This document shows, in pieces, positions 1 to 10,638 of a stretch of 26,313 bases of DNA. The DNA is taken from NCBI GenBank assembly GCA_000226015.1, contig JH154856.1, positions 60,272 to 86,584 on the forward strand, written 5' to 3'. How positions within the stretch are numbered: the stretch's first letter is position 1; the number at the start of each line of letters is the position of its first letter. Source of the DNA: Mnemiopsis leidyi. Taxonomy: Eukaryota > Ctenophora > Tentaculata > Lobata > Bolinopsidae. The notes under the pieces were generated by a model. It was given only the letters and a program-made list of their open reading frames with translations. It did not search any database and was not told the DNA's origin. The position numbers and the translations under genes are program-made.

Positions 1-298
1 GTGAAGTTGTGACCCCACAACATCGTGCCCCACAAGCCTTGGGCCCCACAGACCCCTGCCCAGTTACACTGTGCCCCAGGGATAATGCCCAGTGACATCG
101 TGCCCCACAACATCGTGCCCCACAAGCTTGGGCCCCACTGACATCCTGCCCCAGTACACTATGCCCCAGGGATTATGCCCCAGTGACGTTGTGACCCACA
201 ACATCTTGCCCGACAACCTCGGGGCCCCACCAACCTCCTGCCCCAGTACACTGCCCCACGACGTCTTGCCCCACAACCTTGGGCCCCACTAACCTCCC
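1..298. repeat. GC-rich minisatellite, left arm
   Basis: The basic unit is about 15-16 bp, of the form TGCCCCA plus a variable tail. Units are grouped in a higher-order repeat of 91 bp: the motif CCCAGTGAC recurs exactly 91 bp apart (AGTGAC at 91 and 182). The unit rarely contains stop codons, so long frames on both strands here are by-products of the repeat. Confidence 0.85.
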
Positions 299-484
299 GC
301 CTGCTAGTCACAACTCACATGAATCAAGTTCGATCTCACGTGACATTGACACCTCCGCCGCTGGAATTCCACCGGTGGAAGTTTACTTGATTACAGGGCA
401 ACTCAACAAGGTTGACGGGGTAGCGTGAGAACTTGATTGGGTTTCCAATTTATTCATCTTGTTGAGTTTCAAGTGACAAGTTAT

Positions 485-1117
485 GTGATCTTTTGATCAT
501 AGTAAATGAACTCAATTCAGTGTCAAAGTTTATTCTTGCCTACCTCAAATCAACAGTCAATTAAACTGTAAACAGTGAGAGAGCAGCCAAAGAACTGGGC
601 CATAGCAACTTATAATCAAGAAGTCAAGAGTTAATGAGTGATTCTTAAAACCAACGAGCAGCTGTTAGTGGTCCTACGCTTTATAGAGATGGGAAATTGC
701 AGTTACTCTGCTGGAAGATTCTTTGGCAGACACAGTCTCCTCCCACAGCGTCATTTATTTACTATTAACTGTAGGGGACAGGAGAAAGTTTCCGGTGATG
801 GAGGCTTCTGATTGAGTGGATGAACCAGAAGAAACCGCTTGAAAACAGTTGTCTGTCTGAATTCCACTTTCTCTGCAACTAAGGTTCCTGTAAGATAAGA
901 GTGTGGTATCTCATATCTGGTTTCAGGATATGGTTCCACGTTGATGAATTTGTAGTCCAAGCTGGACTTTTGTCCAAAACGGACCAGGCTGTTGTCCGAT
1001 TCGTGTTCAGAAAAAAAGCATACTGTCATATCCAAAATGAAAGATTGACCAAATTAGACTCTTGTCCAAAATTGTCTCACGTTTTGATTGCTTATCATCA
1101 TATCGTTTGGTTTAATG
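485..1117. other. Core of the foldback element, no recognised gene
   Basis: This is the non-inverted core between the two arms. It includes an open frame on the minus strand (751-1035, 94 codons) that I do not recognise. It lacks any transposase motif I could identify. It could be captured host DNA or chance. Confidence 0.4.
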
Positions 1118-1288
1118 TAACTTTTCACTTGAAACTCAACAAGATGAATTAATTGGAAGCCCAATCAAGTTCTCACGCAACCCCGCCAAGCTTGTTGAGT
1201 TGCCCAGTGATCAAGTAAACTTCCAGTGTCATGTGAGATCGAACTTTAATCATGTGACTTACAGGAAGGAGGTTAGTAGGGCCAGAGG

Positions 1289-1632
1289 TTGTGGGGCACG
1301 ATGTCACAGGGCATTATCCCTGGGTCACAGTGTACTGGGGCAGGAGGTCGGTGGAGCCCGAGGTTGTGGGGCAAGATGTTGTGGGGCACGATGTCACTGG
1401 GGCATAATCCCTTGGGCATAGTGTACTGGGGCAGGATGTCAGTGGGGCACAAGTTAGTGGGGCAGGATGTTGTGGGGCAGGACCTCACTGGGGCATAATC
1501 CCTGGGGCATAGTGTACCGGGGTAGGATGTCAGTGGAGCACAAGTTTGTGGAGCAGGATGTTGTGGGGCACAACGTCACTGGGGCAAAATCTCTGGGGCA
1601 TAATGTTCTGGGGCACGGTTTTCTGGGACAGG
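1289..1632. repeat. GC-rich minisatellite, right arm (inverted)
   Basis: This is the reverse complement of the left-arm array, reading GGGGCA plus a variable tail every 15-16 bp. The motif CACTGGGGCA occurs at 1395, 1486 and 1577, again exactly 91 bp apart. The identical higher-order period in both arms shows that they share one origin. Confidence 0.85.
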
Positions 1633-1690
1633 ACGACGGTCACCGCCATATGGACACTTGTTTACCTTCCTACCTCTGGGGTTATAATAA

Positions 1691-2497
1691 GTTTGTGAAT
1701 CAAGTTGTGCTTCTAGGTTTCGAAAAATCGAGGAGATAAAAGTTTATCTTTAATCGCCAAATGAATAACCATCAATTTTCTGAGCATCAAAGTCATTCTC
1801 ATAGTGCATCTCCTGCATTTTGAAGAGAGTGCAGAACGTTTTTAATGTTTGATCTGGCCAGGCTAATCTTATATGATTTTTGGGCAGGCCACTTTAGAAG
1901 GTCCTAGTTTGCCTAGCAAACGACAAAAATTCCTATTTTTTGTCTTCTGGTGTGTTCTAGACCCCCTCAAATCGCTGGGCAAGCCCCAAAACCCCCCTAA
2001 GGTGCCATTTTGACAGATATAGAGTGGCCTAAACTATTTATTATAGCTTATGTTACTGCCATGTTTTTGCTGTTAAGATGGAGTAACCACTGACATAAAT
2101 TGATAATTTTATTTCTATTATTATGCAAAAACTTCTTAAAAAACCTCTCATTACACCCTGAAACAAAAATCAATGTCAAAACCAAATCGATGATTCGAAT
2201 ATTTTAAGACAAACCAAAATTAAATCATCAAGTCATCAAATGAGAGACCTGTTTCATCCCCCTTTCGGTATATTATTTTCCAAAGGCAGTCAGTTAAGAT
2301 AAACCTTTATGCAAAAGGATTACTGATAAATAAATAAAACAGCTACTTCTTAATCTCCAAAGACAGTTCCACCCATCTAACTACATATATAGGATTTAGA
2401 ATGGGGAAGAAACAGTGATTATTGCAATATAAATGCTTATAGATCTGCATGTATACCTATCATCTGAATTTAAATTCTTAGGAAACTGTGATATGTA
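1691..2497. other. Upstream region of SYAP1, no gene seen
   Basis: The region is AT-rich and non-coding. A small hairpin sits at 1922-1944 (GACAAAAA, 7-base loop, TTTTTGTC). The SYAP1 promoter and 5' untranslated region should lie here, but I see no convincing core promoter element. Confidence 0.5.
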
Positions 2498-5400
2498 ATG
2501 TTTGGTAGCATATGGGGGAACAAACCTTATCGTTCAACTGACATGCCTCTAGCCACAGAAGGGGACACAGGTATGATATAATAGTTTGATCAATTTTTCA
2601 AAATATTCATTGATTACCTTCAGTTGTTACCCATGTATTGCAGACAACCCACCTTTAGTTTCAGAAGTATCCACGGAAGGTGGGCAGGAGGAGAAGGTAG
2701 ACGTTGTAACTAAGGAACCAGATTCTGTGGAAACTAAAGATGACACAACAAATGATGGAAATGTCCCGAAACCAGAAGCCCCTCTCCAAACAGAGGCTGC
2801 AAGTTCTTGGTGGGATTATACCGCCAGTTACACAAACAAACTGAAACAGTCAGCACAGACCTTGCAGCAATCTGCTCAGAACTTTGATTACAATAAAATC
2901 AGCACCAAAATTGGTAAACTTTTTTAATTCTATGCCATGTTTTTTGTATTGCTGCTAAGCATTCATACAAAATGAGACAAAAGAAATTAACGGAGCTGGA
3001 TGAATTTCGGATTGGGTCACTGATTTATGTAAAGCTCGCTTCTGATTCTATACAATCTGGCAGGTGAAAAGGTGAATAAGGAAAAGATGACAAGTGCAAC
3101 CAACAACTTGGGATCATATTTTAACTCCATGTACAACGGTCTTAAAACATCTGTTGAAACAATCCAGAAAGAAGGCATTCCTGTAAGTTGACTTTACGAG
3201 CTAGTTGATCCTTTACGGGCTAGGTACTTTACATAATATTCCAGTTAACCATTATTGTTGGTTATTGGAAACAAAAGATTTATGTTTGTAGTCATATAAA
3301 AGTCATCAGGTGTACATGGTCACCATCCTCAGGCATACTAGGGACAGTTAATTTTAAATCAATACCGACTGACCAGTGAACTTCATCTCTTTAAAGCATC
3401 CTCTACAGTCCAGTTTATCTGACAAGAGTTGACTCTGAACCCATAATATACTTTAATGTCACCTTAAACTGAAAATTGTGTAATCCAAGGTTGACCGTAA
3501 ATTTCAGTTGACAGACGAACTTCTGAGTGATCTTGGTATCCAAGACATTCCAGTTAAGATACCGTGGCTGAGCATTGCTGTGCTAGATAAATTTGTTATT
3601 TTACCCTTTTTTATATGGCTTTTAGCATGTCGTTACAGCTCCTAGTTTGATGAGTTTTCTTGATTTTGCACTGAATGTTTCGACACATTTTAAGCCTCTA
3701 GTTATTGTGAATCCAAGGAATGTGTCTAATTTTACATTTCAGATGTTGTCGGAGTTTGAAGATGAGCAAAAGAAGTTTGTCAAAATGCAGCAACGTCGTC
3801 AAGGTGAATGTTTGATTTGGAATTGGAGTCATTTTATAATATATAATAATAATCAAAGTAACATATATAATATATAATAATGATCAAAGTAACATATATA
3901 ATATATAATAATGATCAAAGTAACATATATAATATATAATAATGATCAAAGTAACATCTTCTTATTCCATATTTTGTACGCACTATTGATGTCAATACTG
4001 CTCCTGTAAATGTTGTAGACAGCACAATTTTGTTAGTACTTCTTGGTGGACATTAAATTTGGTGGTCACAGTTAACTTACAATTATTGTGAGTTTGCCTA
4101 GTCAAATGTATTTGCTGGATCTAGCTACCCAAGCTTATGATGCAGGGCAGTAGCTGTCTATTATAAAAGTAAGACTCAGTAGGCCCTTATACTCTTATAC
4201 ATTGATTAAAGAGACTTGACTTTGTTTAGTTCGAGATTCTTCATTCTGCACTTTGATAAAGTATTCAACCTTTCCGAATTTAATTTGAGAACTTGGACAT
4301 ATGTTATCGTTGATTCAGAATTCCTGGTATAATTTCAGAAACACTTTGTCATGGCTATCAATTAACCTTTTGAATTTTGAGCATGAGACCACCATACTGA
4401 AATAATTATTTTCATTGATGCTTCTATAAGATTAGCCTGTTGTACTCTGGATGATACCTAAGAGCACATTTACTAGGGCCAGGGGCAGACTTTTTAATAG
4501 TAATTTTAGAGATAGGAGATTTTTCATTATCTTCCGATAATTTATGTCTGACTAAAGAAAAAAATCGTTTCCAAGAACATCGCAATATAAACTAAACAAT
4601 CAAATTAATCCTACTAAATTGATTATATTTTTAAGTCTGTTAAGTAAATAGATCAAAAGGTTTAAAAATCGCTTTTTTAATGTTCTTGTTGACTGTTGAC
4701 TCTACAATGTAGAGTTAGCAACCGTAACCAGAGGCAGACCAAAGCAGAACCCAGTTTGCCGCAATAGCCTTTTCGACACTGACAGCCCAGCCAGATTCTG
4801 TCTCCTTAAAGATGTTAAGTCCGAATCCAGTGGCAGTCAGGTCTCTGATCCCGGATGCACCTCCCTGCATGGGAAAGTTTTAAAATTATCATAGATGTCC
4901 TGAACAAAACATCTTAAAACTATCCGGCTCGCGAGTCTCAAATGTTTAAATTATCATAGATGTCTTGAACAAAATATCTAAAAACTATCTGGGTCGCGAG
5001 TCTCAAATGTTTAAATTATTAGATGTCCTGAACAAAATATTTTAAATCTATCTGGGTCGCGAGTCTCAAATGTTTGACATTTTACGTCGAGCAATGTTAT
5101 CTTATTAGCCTTTAGACCGTTCAATGCCGTTCAATGCTAATTAAACTTGGTAAGAGAGAGAAATTTTATACATTCATAAACTATATGACGAACCAAGGTT
5201 TGTATGTTGTGGTTTTCACCGTTGAGCATAGCGTGAACCACAGGCGGAGAGGAGAACCCGCAGGCAGTCATGTCAACTACTACCTTAACCATCTTCTCGT
5301 TGTCACTGCTAGCGTGGTCTCCGACCAACCAATCTTTCGCACTGCCTGTGGTGGATTATTCATAAAATTATTTTTTTGATTATCACATATTTTATTGTAC

Positions 5401-8400
5401 CCAAGTTTGTCTGCTGTTCCAAATCAGAAAAGTAACGCCTCATTTCAAAGCAGTCACTTACCTTACCACCTCATTTTAACACTCACCTTGACAAGTCTTG
5501 TAGCAGTTGGAAGGACCCTCAGCTGCAAGTGCAGCAGCAAACAGAAGAGAGATAACGGCAACGGTCTTCATCGTGATTTGGAGAAATGTGTCGGTATTGG
5601 AATGTGAGCGAGACAAGAAATGATGGGGCGTGTCAAATCTCGCGACTATTTAAGCTCCCCCGCACTCTGACCACATTCTTAGTGTCATCAGTCTCGCTCT
5701 CTTGTTCACTGTTCAGTGTTCTTCAACTATACGTGGAACACTTAGTCTCTCTACTAATCGTTCTCCTGCTCTTAATCGTTATTTCTTTTCTCTGACTTAC
5801 GGAGATTTTGTCTTTACTTTCCAAATCTTGTCAAACTGATGTGATGACTGTTTTTTCATGTGGCAGTTTGCAAATACTGAAGCTGATGATATTACCGTCA
5901 AAAACTCGGTTAATCAGAAAAAGAATTCGCACTCCATTAAATAATCATCTGCGAGGGCACATGTTATTCGTCTTTTTAATGCAGATTATTCGGGTCTACA
6001 ATCGGACAAGGATTAATCTCGCTACTCCAGATTATTCGAGGAAGAGGTGACGTGCTGTCCCCGTATGCCGTGCGCCGTACATTGTCAACGTTTCATTAAG
6101 ATAAGCGAAAGAAGTATATCTCGCAGTTAGATGCAGATGATTGTTGACGTAGCGACACGTGGGCGGAGAAGCGTGTTGTGCGTTATGTACCGAACTCCCT
6201 CTCCATCACGGTACGATGGCAGAGAACAGAAATCAAGGTGCTCAGTTCAAGTGCTCCTTCCAAACAAGAAGTTTTTACTCAGAATAAAACTTGGTGAGAA
6301 ATTTTACTCAGAGAACTTGGTGCTTTGAATGAGGTTTTACCCCTGCTTCTTTTCTTTTTCTTGTAGAGTTGCTTGTGAGTGACACATCGTCGGGAGAACC
6401 TTCAGATGGGTCTCCCGGCTAACGTAGGTATCACAGGTTATCTACCTTCCAGACTGAAGCTCGTTTTCCGCGGTGTGAGTTTAGTCCTGCGTTATCCGTC
6501 GCCAGAAACGCCGTTCCTGCTTGTAGGAACGTAACAGCCGACATCACGAGAAGGTACTCAGCCTTACCGGGAGAACCACACCCGTAGAGGGGCATACCAC
6601 AAAGGTCGAGATATCCGGCCATGTCTGACATGGACACGGTAGAGCTGCTGATTAGCGCTGCTGTTTGTAAGAGTGCTTCAGGTCTGATCAGACTGGAACC
6701 AGTGTCATAAACAAAAGATACTCCTGCTAAATTGGGACACTGTATGTGTTTATCGGATTACGTCAGGCTTCAGCGAGCCAGATCAATACAGGTAAAGCTT
6801 GGTATCTCTGAACGGCAGCCGAGGCCACCTCGGCCTCCCACGCTCACTAAGCCCACAAAGCTTACAAGTCCCGGTATTCATGACAGATAGAGGCGTTCTA
6901 GACTGTCCCTTAAGGAGCAAGTGTGAATACCCCTCGAGCACCGGTTCCGACCAAGCTCCAGGACAGAATTGTCGCAACACAAACTGAACTGGTCGGCCTC
7001 CCCTGCTAGCATGTGTATAGATAGTAGCTCCATCTCTCAGGCAAGCCCCAACAAAGAACACACATCAAAGCTAGATTCTTGACATCAAGAGAAGTTCCGA
7101 AATGTGTTTACCCGTATTTCGCGCTTGGTTGAATTTCTCCACTTCGACATACAGAGCACTGGGGAGAAATCACATTGCGTCAACATCGTTTCCGGCCTTC
7201 ACCCAAATCGTGATTCTCTCACCGTGATGGTTGATCTGGGAAATCTGCTCTGGTAAATTAGGGTACGCCGCTGATTGGATACAAAGCATGTTTAAATTTC
7301 GTGGAAGAACTAGATGCCCCTGGGTGTTACTGGCGACACTCCATATGACCCCGTGGGATACAGGATTAACTGGTTCCAAGATGTCTGCCAGTAGGTCGAT
7401 AGACTAGAGAAGACGTAATAAGATACAGGGGAGCTGTTGAAGGAAATGGAAACACTTGAAGTTGGCGAGAGTTTAGTTACAGCTTAGTTTCAGTTTAGTT
7501 ACAGCTAGGAAATTTTAGCGGTCCGTCATGCACCTATATCATGTGGACACGTTCCAGCAACTGGTAATAAGTAGTATGTATCGTATTTTGTTCTCTACTA
7601 TGTTCTTGTGTTGATTTACGCTACCCTGACCAGTGACCCAGGTACCCTAAACAGGTAGCCATTACATTCCCTTAACAGCGAATGTTAATGATGAAGATGA
7701 CTCCAAATTATACAAGTCGTGTCGTGTACAATGCTATATTACACCAGTAACCACCTTTCTATGCTGGCTGTACATTGTGTATCATGTGTTATGATGAGTT
7801 CACTTTACGTGCTAAATTGAACCGATACTTCTGGTAACAAAACATGTCACTCTCTAGTGCACTCCGTAAATTTGCTTTGTCTCCAGATTCCACATCTTGA
7901 AAAAAACGTCAGTTAATCAGTGCCACAAAGTTTAAAATAGTAAATGGAATCTACATCGAAGATATCACAATATGTACACGTGAAATATAACTTATACCAT
8001 TAATCAGGTGCAGCGGTTCCGCCTTGGGTAGGTTACAACGAGGAGGAAAAGATGAAGAAACAGATTCTTTCACTTTCACTGGTTAGTTTCACTTTCACTG
8101 GTTAGTTTCACTTTCACTGGTTACTTTCACTTCTGCTGGTTAGTTTCACTTTCTCTGATTACTTTCACTTTTACTGGTAAGTTTCGATCTCACTGGTTAG
8201 TTTCACTTTATTTGGTTAGTTTCACTTTCTCTGGTTTGTTTCACTTTCACTGGTTAGTTTCACTTTCACTAGTTACTTTCACTTTCACTTTAATTTTTTT
8301 AATTTTGTACTTTTATCGGGTAGTCCCTTGGACTGGTCAATTTCACGTTTCCGTGTAAGTTTTACTTTCACTGGTTTTACCTGCAAAACGCCTAAACAGG

Positions 8401-9943
8401 ACGAACGTAACGTATTGAGAGATCCCCCCGCTGGTGTCGACTTTGTGTTCGAGTTTGAGAGCAACATGCCTGTAGCTACTGCCATGTTGGAGTGCGACCC
8501 CAAACTCAACGATCTCAGATTTAAACTTGTTCCTAAAGTGTGAGAACTTTCGATATTTCCGTTCTTGAGTTCAGGAAAATTTTTAGACAAAATTGATTAA
8601 CGATTATTAGTTTTAATGGTTAAATTTGAGTTTCAGAAACACTCGTAAATCCGACTCTTTTAAACATATACATACTCATATTTCGTAAGAATATGCTCAA
8701 TGAACAACGTATATTATCAGAATCAAAGAAGACAAATTCTGGAGGAACTATCTCTACCGAGTGAGTTTGATCAAACAGAGTTCTCAACTCGCAACTCTCG
8801 AAAGTAAGTTCTGCATTCTTCTCAGAACAGTTTTAGATTTGTTTTAATCTTTATCGCTTACCTCTTTTCCTAGTTAAGAATTTCATGTTGAACCTAGCTA
8901 TGAACATATTTTAACTCGGTGAGTTTGTTAAACTTCCCCCCATGTTGATGAAACAACTTGCCCCACAAGCGACCTGTATGTATAATTGTACATTCGGCCT
9001 CCGGTAATTGGCCATTACACTTGTGTAACATGTGGCTGTTAGAGTGTCCGAATTAAAATAAGATATTAAGATAACAGACTAACACCTTCTCCCTAGAAAG
9101 TCCGACACCTGAAGCAGGTGCTGCAGCAGAAGTAGCTCTTCCTTCCCCCGGCCCTGACGAACCAGAGTACTCCTTCTCGCCTCAAGACGACGAGTTCATC
9201 AGCGACCATCTCAGTAACTACGAGGATGCAAACGAACGTGAGTTAACTTTAACGTCTTACTATGTCAATTTATATGCAGATTTAACTATGCAGATTTTAG
9301 GTTGCATAAACTGTTTTTGGGAGGGATGTAAACATTTCTACATCAGTCTATGCGGGAATACCAAGTGGACTGCATTTCTCGGGAAAAATATCTAATTTGC
9401 TGTATGCTCAAATACGATTAACGGTTTCTACGTAGAAGAGTTAGCATTGAACGAGGACGAGTTAAAGCACCTGGGGCTGCAGAAAGACGTGGAAAACAAG
9501 ACCGAGGGTAAAGCTGAGGATGAGGAATGGGAGGCAGAACTTGCGCGCGAACTTCAGGTTTGTTTTGTAGAAATATAGTGACTCGATACTTCATGAAAAG
9601 GAAATCATATACTCTGGGCACCCAATCAACTGATCAATCCACCCTGTCAATCATGTGGTGAAGTCGTCCGGCAGCCCTAATTATACTATTTACAGTACTT
9701 TGAAATTATTTTCAAGCTCTAAACCGTTTCATATTGACGAGATTTCTTTTGCTGAAATTATATTGATAGACTTTGTCACAAAGGTCTCGATTCAAAATTG
9801 TACACAAACCTTAAAGTTTACACTCATAAAGCAAATTCATCCGTATTTCTCTTCAGGATTTCGACATGGTTGAAGATGCTGATGGCAAAATTGACACTGA
9901 AGGATTCGAAGCGGAGTTGGAAGAAATGTTACAGAATCAATAA
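2498..9943 (+). CDS. SYAP1: SYAP1/SAP47 orthologue, BSD-domain protein (11 exons)
   Basis: Exons: 2498-2570, 2644-2913, 3064-3182, 3508-3552, 3743-3803, 8008-8081, 8400-8539, 8721-8803, 9097-9237, 9436-9557, 9857-9943; 404 aa. All junctions are GT-AG and phases agree. The start ATG follows an in-frame TAA and gives MFGSIWG, like the family's N-terminus. After an acidic stretch come two amphipathic segments (about residues 75-155) and [17 protein letters not shown] leads into the BSD domain (about 190-276) with RDPPAG and the diagnostic [15 protein letters not shown]. The acidic C-terminus has [12 protein letters not shown] and [16 protein letters not shown]1 is an adaptor linked to Akt activation in mammals and to synaptic function as Drosophila Sap47. 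Odd points are a 45-bp exon 4 with a weak donor (GTTAAG), and a 4.2-kb intron 5 holding another gene. The family assignment is firm; exons 1 and 4 are the least certain. Confidence 0.9.
3834..3957. repeat. 31-bp AT-rich tandem repeat, SYAP1 intron 5
   Basis: There are four copies of a 31-bp unit containing ATCAAAGTAACAT followed by a TA-rich tail; ATCAAAG occurs at 3852, 3883, 3914 and 3945. The array begins about 30 bp after the exon 5 donor at 3804. Confidence 0.85.
3958..4675. other. Intronic sequence, nothing recognised
   Basis: This is AT-rich SYAP1 intron 5 sequence between the 31-bp array and the 3' end of the nested gene. I see no coding frames or structured repeats. Confidence 0.5.
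4676..4681 (-). terminator. Polyadenylation signal of the nested gene
   Basis: On the minus strand ATTAAA lies about 34 bases after the stop codon, a common variant signal at the expected distance. Confidence 0.5.
4715..5571 (-). CDS. Small secreted protein, H-type-lectin-like, nested in SYAP1 intron
   Basis: Three exons join in phase: 5571-5487, 5345-5194 and 4864-4715, coding 128 aa. Residues 1-17 form a clear signal peptide ([17 protein letters not shown]). The mature part has four cysteines (23, 27, 57, 128), enough for two disulfides. The pattern [16 protein letters not shown], then TGFGLNIF, then [10 protein letters not shown] resembles the beta-sandwich H-type lectin domain (hydrophobic strand, F..PP.V, closing W-x-x-x-W-x-A-x-G). 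The lectin call is my inference; secretion is well supported. A TATA-like box and an ATTAAA signal flank the gene, so it looks complete and independently expressed. It lies antisense inside SYAP1 intron 5. The exon 2 donor (GTTCGT) is weak but the phase fits. Alternative: another small extracellular beta-sandwich domain. Confidence 0.72.
4879..5076. repeat. 65-bp tandem repeat, three copies
   Basis: Three copies of a 65-bp unit share AGATGTCCTGAACAAAA and TCGCGAGTCTCAAATGTTT; AATTAT recurs at 4884, 4949 and 5014. The array fills most of intron 2 of the nested gene and ends about 15 bp from that intron's acceptor site. Confidence 0.85.
5646..5654 (-). promoter_or_regulatory. TATA-like box of the nested secreted gene
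   Basis: On the minus strand the sequence reads CTTAAATAG about 75 bases upstream of the ATG, which would place transcription start near 5615-5625. It is flanked by GC-rich sequence, as in many core promoters. Confidence 0.5.
5655..6430. other. Intronic sequence, no gene supported
   Basis: This stretch of SYAP1 intron 5 has a few open frames with no recognisable protein features. A short direct duplication near 6268-6325 repeats TTTTACTCAGA and ACTTGGTG. A 7-bp-stem hairpin (CGGGAGA/TCTCCCG) lies near 6391-6417. Confidence 0.4.
6431..7403 (-). pseudogene. Decayed coding block, possibly virus- or retroelement-derived
   Basis: On the minus strand one frame runs 7403 to 6786 with only three internal stops (7170-7172, 7071-7073, 7065-7067). 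A second frame, shifted, runs 6757 to 6434 with none. Both give balanced, protein-like sequence, and local CpG is higher than in the flanks. The first segment contains ITIWVKAGN, reminiscent of the closing strands of jelly-roll capsid proteins of picorna-like viruses. The second carries DTGSS (6706-6692), the active-site motif of aspartic proteases of retroelement and pepsin type. Neither resemblance identifies a family. Stops and the frame change argue for a relic, although an unrecognised multi-exon gene is possible. Confidence 0.35.
7404..8007. other. Intronic sequence, nothing recognised
   Basis: This is the last part of SYAP1 intron 5. Apart from a small duplication of AGTTTAGTTACAGCT near 7463-7506, I see no gene or structured element. 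Confidence 0.45.
8065..8290. repeat. 19-bp tandem repeat copying the SYAP1 exon 6 donor
   Basis: About 12 degenerate copies of a 19-bp unit of the form TTTCACTTTCACTGGTTAG are present. The first copy spans the end of exon 6 and its donor (CTG, then GTTAGT at 8082). Later copies repeat the same exon-intron junction, for example GTTAGT at 8101 and a full-consensus GTAAGT at 8177. Confidence 0.85.
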
Positions 9944-9973
9944 AGATTCGAAAATTTGTCTTTGTTGACTCAA

Positions 9974-9979
9974 AATAAA
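9974..9979 (+). terminator. SYAP1 polyadenylation signal
   Basis: AATAAA lies 30 bases after the SYAP1 stop codon, the usual place for a cleavage and polyadenylation signal with a short 3' untranslated region. Confidence 0.6.
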
Positions 9980-10638
9980 CTCTCAATTCAAGCAACTGCA
10001 TCGTGAGGGAAAAACTGAAAATAGAAAATCTTTTGTGGTCGAACTGATTTTAGATTAAACTAACAGGCAATGAAGTGTATTCCTGCATGAAACTAGAAGG
10101 ATTGACTAAGCATACCACGGTTTTATAAAAGAATTAGAGAAGTTTTAGCTTTGATTGACGACTATTAGACTTGTTGCGGGTTCAGACACTTACGATTTGG
10201 TGAAATAATGCCAAGTTCTACCATTATTTGTGCCTTATTTTCACCTTGATAATTCCAACGATTTAAATATTTTATTCGCCTAAATACTCTTTTGTCGTAT
10301 GCCCAATGTTATTATGTTGTGGGATTTCTGGTACATACTGCTGTTTGCAGACGGATTAAAAGCGTACGATAAATGTTTGTGATTTCTGTTAATTCAATAA
10401 GGTAAAATAATGACTTACCCAACCGCCCTGTTACAAGAAATGAATGCTTATTTTGTTATAAAATTTCGATGCTTTTTGAACTGAATGTACACAAATCGTT
10501 TGATTGATGCTCTGTTTACCAGAACCGTTTGTATATCCCGAATATCAAAACAAAGTATTATAGGAAATCAGTTTCGGCCTGCGGTAGAAAGCTCAAGTGT
10601 CCTTCGTACTCATCACAAAAATTGTGAATCAATTGTTG
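9980..10638. other. Tail-to-tail intergenic region
   Basis: AT-rich spacer between the converging 3' ends of SYAP1 and the first J-domain gene. On the minus strand AATAAA near 10270 could serve the latter. No gene is seen. Confidence 0.45.

Larger units (their letters stand above)
1..1690. mobile_element. Foldback-like element with long inverted arms
   Basis: The first 484 bases reappear in reverse complement from about 1118 onward. Each arm has an inner non-repetitive part (about 299-484 and 1118-1288) and an outer GC-rich tandem array. Shared inner landmarks include the reverse-complement pair around the EcoRI-free motif GAGAACTTGATTGGG on the left and CCCAATCAAGTTCTC on the right. The left arm has roughly 30 extra bases near 345-375. 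A core of about 630 bp (485-1117) separates the arms. This is the structure of foldback transposons, whose long inverted repeats contain subterminal tandem repeats. No transposase is visible, so it would be non-autonomous. The left end is cut by the window, and the outer right boundary near 1690 is not sharply defined. Confidence 0.75.

Noticed and set aside
64..292. Long open frames on both strands in the first 300 bases and again at 1200-1739
   Set aside because: They are by-products of the GC-rich 15-bp repeat, which rarely contains stops. The 91-bp unit is not a multiple of three, so no protein repeat is conserved.
1..298. Regularly spaced repeats resembling a CRISPR array (also 3834-3957 and 15311-15500)
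   Set aside because: The repeats are contiguous tandem units without unique spacers, in a eukaryotic genome with spliceosomal introns and no cas genes.
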